64,000 bases of DNA from Chlorocebus sabaeus (Eukaryota > Chordata > Mammalia > Primates > Cercopithecidae): the NCBI RefSeq assembly GCF_047675955.1, contig NC_132915.1, positions 50,110,026-50,174,025 of the forward strand. Reading direction: 5' to 3'. Numbering within the stretch: position 1 is the first letter of the stretch; each line of letters opens with the position of its first letter. The position numbers and the translations under genes were made by a program. The notes beneath the pieces are model-generated. The model saw only the letters and a list, made by a program, of their open reading frames with translations. It made no database searches and was not told where the DNA came from. Below are positions 58,627 through 64,000 of the stretch, piece after piece.

Positions 58627-59870
58627 TGAAGGGATGTTGAATTTTATTGAATTCTTTTTCAGCATCAGTTGAAATGATCTTATGGTCTTTGTCCTTCATT
58701 CTGATATAACATATTGCATTGATTGATTTGCATATGTTGAACCATCCTTGCATCCCTGGGATGAATCTTACTTGATCATGAGGAACGATCTTTTTAATGT
58801 ATTGTTGAATTTGGTGTGGTGGCATTTTGTTGAGGTTTTGCATCTGTGTTTGTCAGAGATATTGGCCTGTAGTTTTCTTTTTGTAGTGTGTCTTTGTCTG
58901 CTTTTGGTATCAGGGTGATAACGGCTTCATAGAATGGGTCAGGAAGTACTCCCTCCTCTTCTATTTTTCGGAATAATTTGAGTAGGATTGATATTAGTTC
59001 TTCTTTAAATATTTGGTAGAAATCAGCAATGAAGCCATCAGATTATGGGCTTTTATTGATGGGAAACTGTTATGGCTGCAATCTCATTACTTTTTATTGG
59101 CTGATTAAGACTTTGGATTTCTTTTTGATTCAATCTTGGTAGGCCATATGTGTCTACAAATTTATGTGTTTCTTCTGGGTTTTCCAATTTATTGTCTATA
59201 GTTGCTCATAGTCTTCTCTAATGATCCTTTGAATTTTTGTGGTATTGTACTTTGTGAATGTTTTTTGTAATGTTCCCTTTTTCATCTCTGATTTTGTTTA
59301 TTTGAATGTTCTCTCTTTTTTTCTTAATTAGTCTGGCTAAAGGTTTGTTGATTTTACTCATCTTTTCAAGAAACCAACTTTTCATTTCATTGATCTTTTT
59401 ATTGTCTTTCAGTCTTCATTGACTTCTGCTCTGATCTTTGTTTCTTTTGTTCTACTAATTTTGGGTTTGATTTACTGTTTTCTAGTTCTTTAAGATGTAT
59501 TGTTCAGTGGTTTGTTTGAAGTTTTTCTACTTTATTGATGTAAGCACTTTATTGGTATCAGCTTTCCTCTTAGTACTGCTTTTGGTGTATCCCATATGTT
59601 TTGGTATGTTTGTATTCTTCATTTGTTTCAAGCAATTTTTCACTTTCCTTTTTAATTTTTTCATTGACTGGTCTTTCAGGAGCATGCTGTTAAATTTCCA
59701 TATGTTCGTATAGTTTCCAAAATTATTCTTGTTACTGATTTCTAGTTTTATTCCATTGTGGTCAGGAAAGCTAGTTGATATGATTTCCATTTTTATAAAT
59801 TCTTTTAGACTTGTTTCGTGGTCTATCATATGGTCTATCCTTAAGAGTATTTCATTTGCTCCTCAGCACT
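56270..59870 (-). mobile_element. L1 (L1PB/L1MA-like), 3.6 kb, 5'-truncated, antisense
   Basis: The 3' end (TTATTTTTGGGTACATAATG) is followed by ORF2 down to its endonuclease region, stopping near 59870. The minus strand of 58619-58843 still reads [20 protein letters not shown]. Two T tracts inside ORF2 (58565-58587 and 58594-58620) are far longer than in the other L1s here. Related in type to the L1 at 37705 and in the same orientation. Confidence 0.88.
58565..58620 (+). repeat. Two long T tracts (T23 and T27) split by GAGAGG
   Basis: They replace the usual short CCAGTTTTTTGAGGGTTTTTATC wording of this ORF2 position, which is seen almost unexpanded at 41412-41434. Confidence 0.93.
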
Positions 59871-59874
59871 CTTA

Positions 59875-60237
<363 letters not shown>

Positions 60238-60494
60238 TTATTCTCAGTTGTTCCTTTTCACGTAGTCTGTGTTTTTTCCCTTTAACTTTGAGGATTGTTG
60301 TTTTGTCTTTGGTGTTTAATGGTCATATTATAATGTATTAATATATAAGCTTATTTGTATTACAAGTTAAGTTAGAGAATTAATGTATTTTATTAATTTT
60401 GGAAATTCTTAGCCATTACTTATTTGACTAGTGTTTTTTTTCTATTCTTTAAAAAAATTTATTTTGAAATTTCTTTAAACTTATAGAAAGCTTA

Positions 60495-60895
60495 AAGGAT
60501 ATATACATAGAATGGAGCATTATTTGGCAATAAAAAGAAGTGAGCACTAACACATACTACAACATGGATGAACCTTGGAAAAGGTATGCTAACTGATAGA
60601 AGCCAGACACCGAAGAGCACATATTATATTATTCTATTTATAGGAAATGCCCAGAATAGGCAAATTTATATATAGAGAAAGTAGATTTGTGGTTGCCTAG
60701 ATTTGAGGAGCTTAGGGGGCAATCAAGAATGATGAATGATTATGGTTTTTTTGGGAGGAGGTGATAAAAATGTTTCAAACTTGAATGTGATGGTTGTGTG
60801 GCTTTGTAAGTATACCAAAAACCAGTGAATTGTACACTTTACATGAGGAATTGTATGGTATTTGAATTATATATCAAAAGAGCTGTTGTTAAAAG
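60495..60895 (+). mobile_element. Old L1M 3' end, sense
   Basis: AGAATGGAGCATTATTTGGC, ACAACATGGATGAACCTTGG and AGTGAATTGTACACTTTACA give the L1M 3' order in sense. Highly diverged. 60905-61088 (CACCCTTCTTCCCCTAATAT, GATCCCATGTTGCATTTAGG) may be a separate ancient L1 3' UTR piece. Confidence 0.78.
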
Positions 60896-61094
60896 AGAAA
60901 ATAGATAATTATTTCATGTTTTTTTCACCCTTCTTCCCCTAATATTAACATCTTGCTTATGTAACTGTAATACAGTTATTAAAACTAAGAAATTAATATT
61001 GGTGCAGTGCTGTTAACTGAATTATGGACATGTGTGTTTAAGATGTCCTTTTTCTGTTCCAGGATCCCATGTTGCATTTAGGTGTCACATTTTT

Positions 61095-61215
61095 TTATTA
61101 GCCCGTTTTCATACTGCTGATAAAAACATACCCAATACTGGGCAATTTACAAAAGACAGAGGTTTAATTGGACTTACAGTTCCACGTGGCTGGGGAAGCC
61201 TCACAATCATGGCCT
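61095..61215 (-). mobile_element. MST/THE1-type (ERVL-MaLR) LTR 3' end, antisense
   Basis: ATTAGCCCGTTTTCATACTG, CATACCCAATACTGGGCAAT and GTGGCTGGGGAAGCCTCACA are the inverted last 120 bases of a MaLR LTR. The 5' part is missing. Confidence 0.85.
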
Positions 61216-61254
61216 TTTCTTCTGCCCTAGGAGACTTTAATTGCTTGAGAATAG

Positions 61255-63393
<2,139 letters not shown>

Positions 63394-63528
63394 GTTGTTT
63401 GTATTCGCTCTACTTGGAATGCTCTCTCTCCAAAGCTAAGTTGTGACACAAGACCTCTCATTCTGAAGACACTGAGTGAACTATTTTCTCTGGTTCCTTC
63501 TTTAACAGTCAATACAACTGAATATGAG
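63394..63528 (+). CDS. FOCAD: FOCAD (focadhesin) internal exon E
   Basis: This 135-base exon encodes 45 residues, VVCIRSTWNALSPKLSCDTR through SLTVNTTEYE. It joins in phase 0 to the exon ending LHALCQAE 49.7 kb upstream, giving the focadhesin sequence CQAEVVCIRS. The acceptor is TTTGCTTCACAG before GTT; the donor is GAG followed by GTATGC. Both borders are phase 0, so skipping keeps the frame. LILKTLSELFSLVPSL is another leucine-rich helical segment. The next focadhesin residues are not in the window, so the gene continues to the right. No lesions are seen. Confidence 0.96.
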
Positions 63529-64000
63529 GTATGCATTTGGAGCTCAACACATTGCCTGCTTCTTCATTGGAAAGATGTGTGTTATAATAACTTTTGGAAT
63601 AAATATTCCTAATCTGTTGTTGTTGTTCTGAGACCATGTTGATACGTTTATGAACTCTTAGGAGTAGAAGGATAGCTCCTCATCAATCTTATGTCTAAAA
63701 CTTATTTACATAAAGGATACCACCTTTTAATTATGAGCGTATTGTCAAGATTTTAAAGTCATTGTCATAAAACTAGTGTTTCCAAAATAATAGAATTCAT
63801 AAAGCCAACAATTTAAAATCATTTTTTTAATGTTTTAAATTCTAAAAAATAAGCCACAAAGACATTAATAAAGGCAGGACAGACTCTCCGAACTTTGTGA
63901 ATTACTCAGTGTTTGTCGTTGTGATGAGCTGAAATACTTGGTGGAAGATTCTTTGTAATAAGATTCATATATTAGTGCTTAATATTTTCTTCATTATCTC
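63529..64000. other. FOCAD intron after exon E
   Basis: Start of the next intron, AT-rich, no repeat recognised. It runs off the window. Confidence 0.6.

Overview
The window is a piece of a primate nuclear genome, very probably an Old World monkey (Cercopithecidae: macaque, baboon or a relative). Primate origin follows from 13 Alu elements and many L1 copies. The monkey call rests on the two youngest-looking Alus (5931-6211, 55286-55607), which read CCACCTCGCCC then GGCTAG or AGCTAG where human AluY has CCACCACGCCCGGCTAA, and on L1 3' ends whose UTR differs from human L1PA copies. The exact species cannot be read from the window.

The only protein-coding gene I can support is FOCAD (focadhesin, KIAA1797) on the + strand. 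Five internal coding exons are present: 10339-10443, 10867-10968, 11483-11613, 13529-13655 and 63394-63528. They join in frame into a continuous 200-residue stretch with canonical AG/GT borders. Neither end of the gene is here. Four exons sit within 3.3 kb; the fifth follows an intron of 49,738 bp.

The rest is intron and mostly transposon debris, much of it nested. 1-10338: an LTR scrap, old L1s with Alus inside, and a MER2 DNA transposon. 13656-20800: a complete solo ERVL-type LTR with a 5-bp target duplication, then an old L1 that received two further L1s, one of which received an Alu. 20811-31503: two related monkey-lineage L1s, one with a twin-priming inversion carrying a 451-codon reverse transcriptase ORF, the other about 5 kb with a 19-bp target duplication. 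31755-33210: an old L1 hit by a younger L1 and by a hAT element. 37705-44230: a long L1 with a third monkey L1 and an Alu inside. 44231-55280: sparser, with MIR, L2, hAT and LTR scraps. 55286-61622: a young Alu, a 3.6-kb L1, further Alus and an MST/THE1-type LTR end. 33211-36300, 52530-54845 and 61623-63393 look like plain unique intron.

No tRNA, rRNA, CRISPR, bacterial gene, intact retrovirus or new biological system was found. The points worth a second look are structural: the inversion with a chimeric ORF, a 2-kb L1 inverted repeat inside one intron, a CpG-bearing island with GATA, GC-box and AP-1-like motifs, two expanded poly-T tracts inside an L1, a 35-bp tandem duplication, and a 22-base stretch shared between an LTR start and a distant L1.
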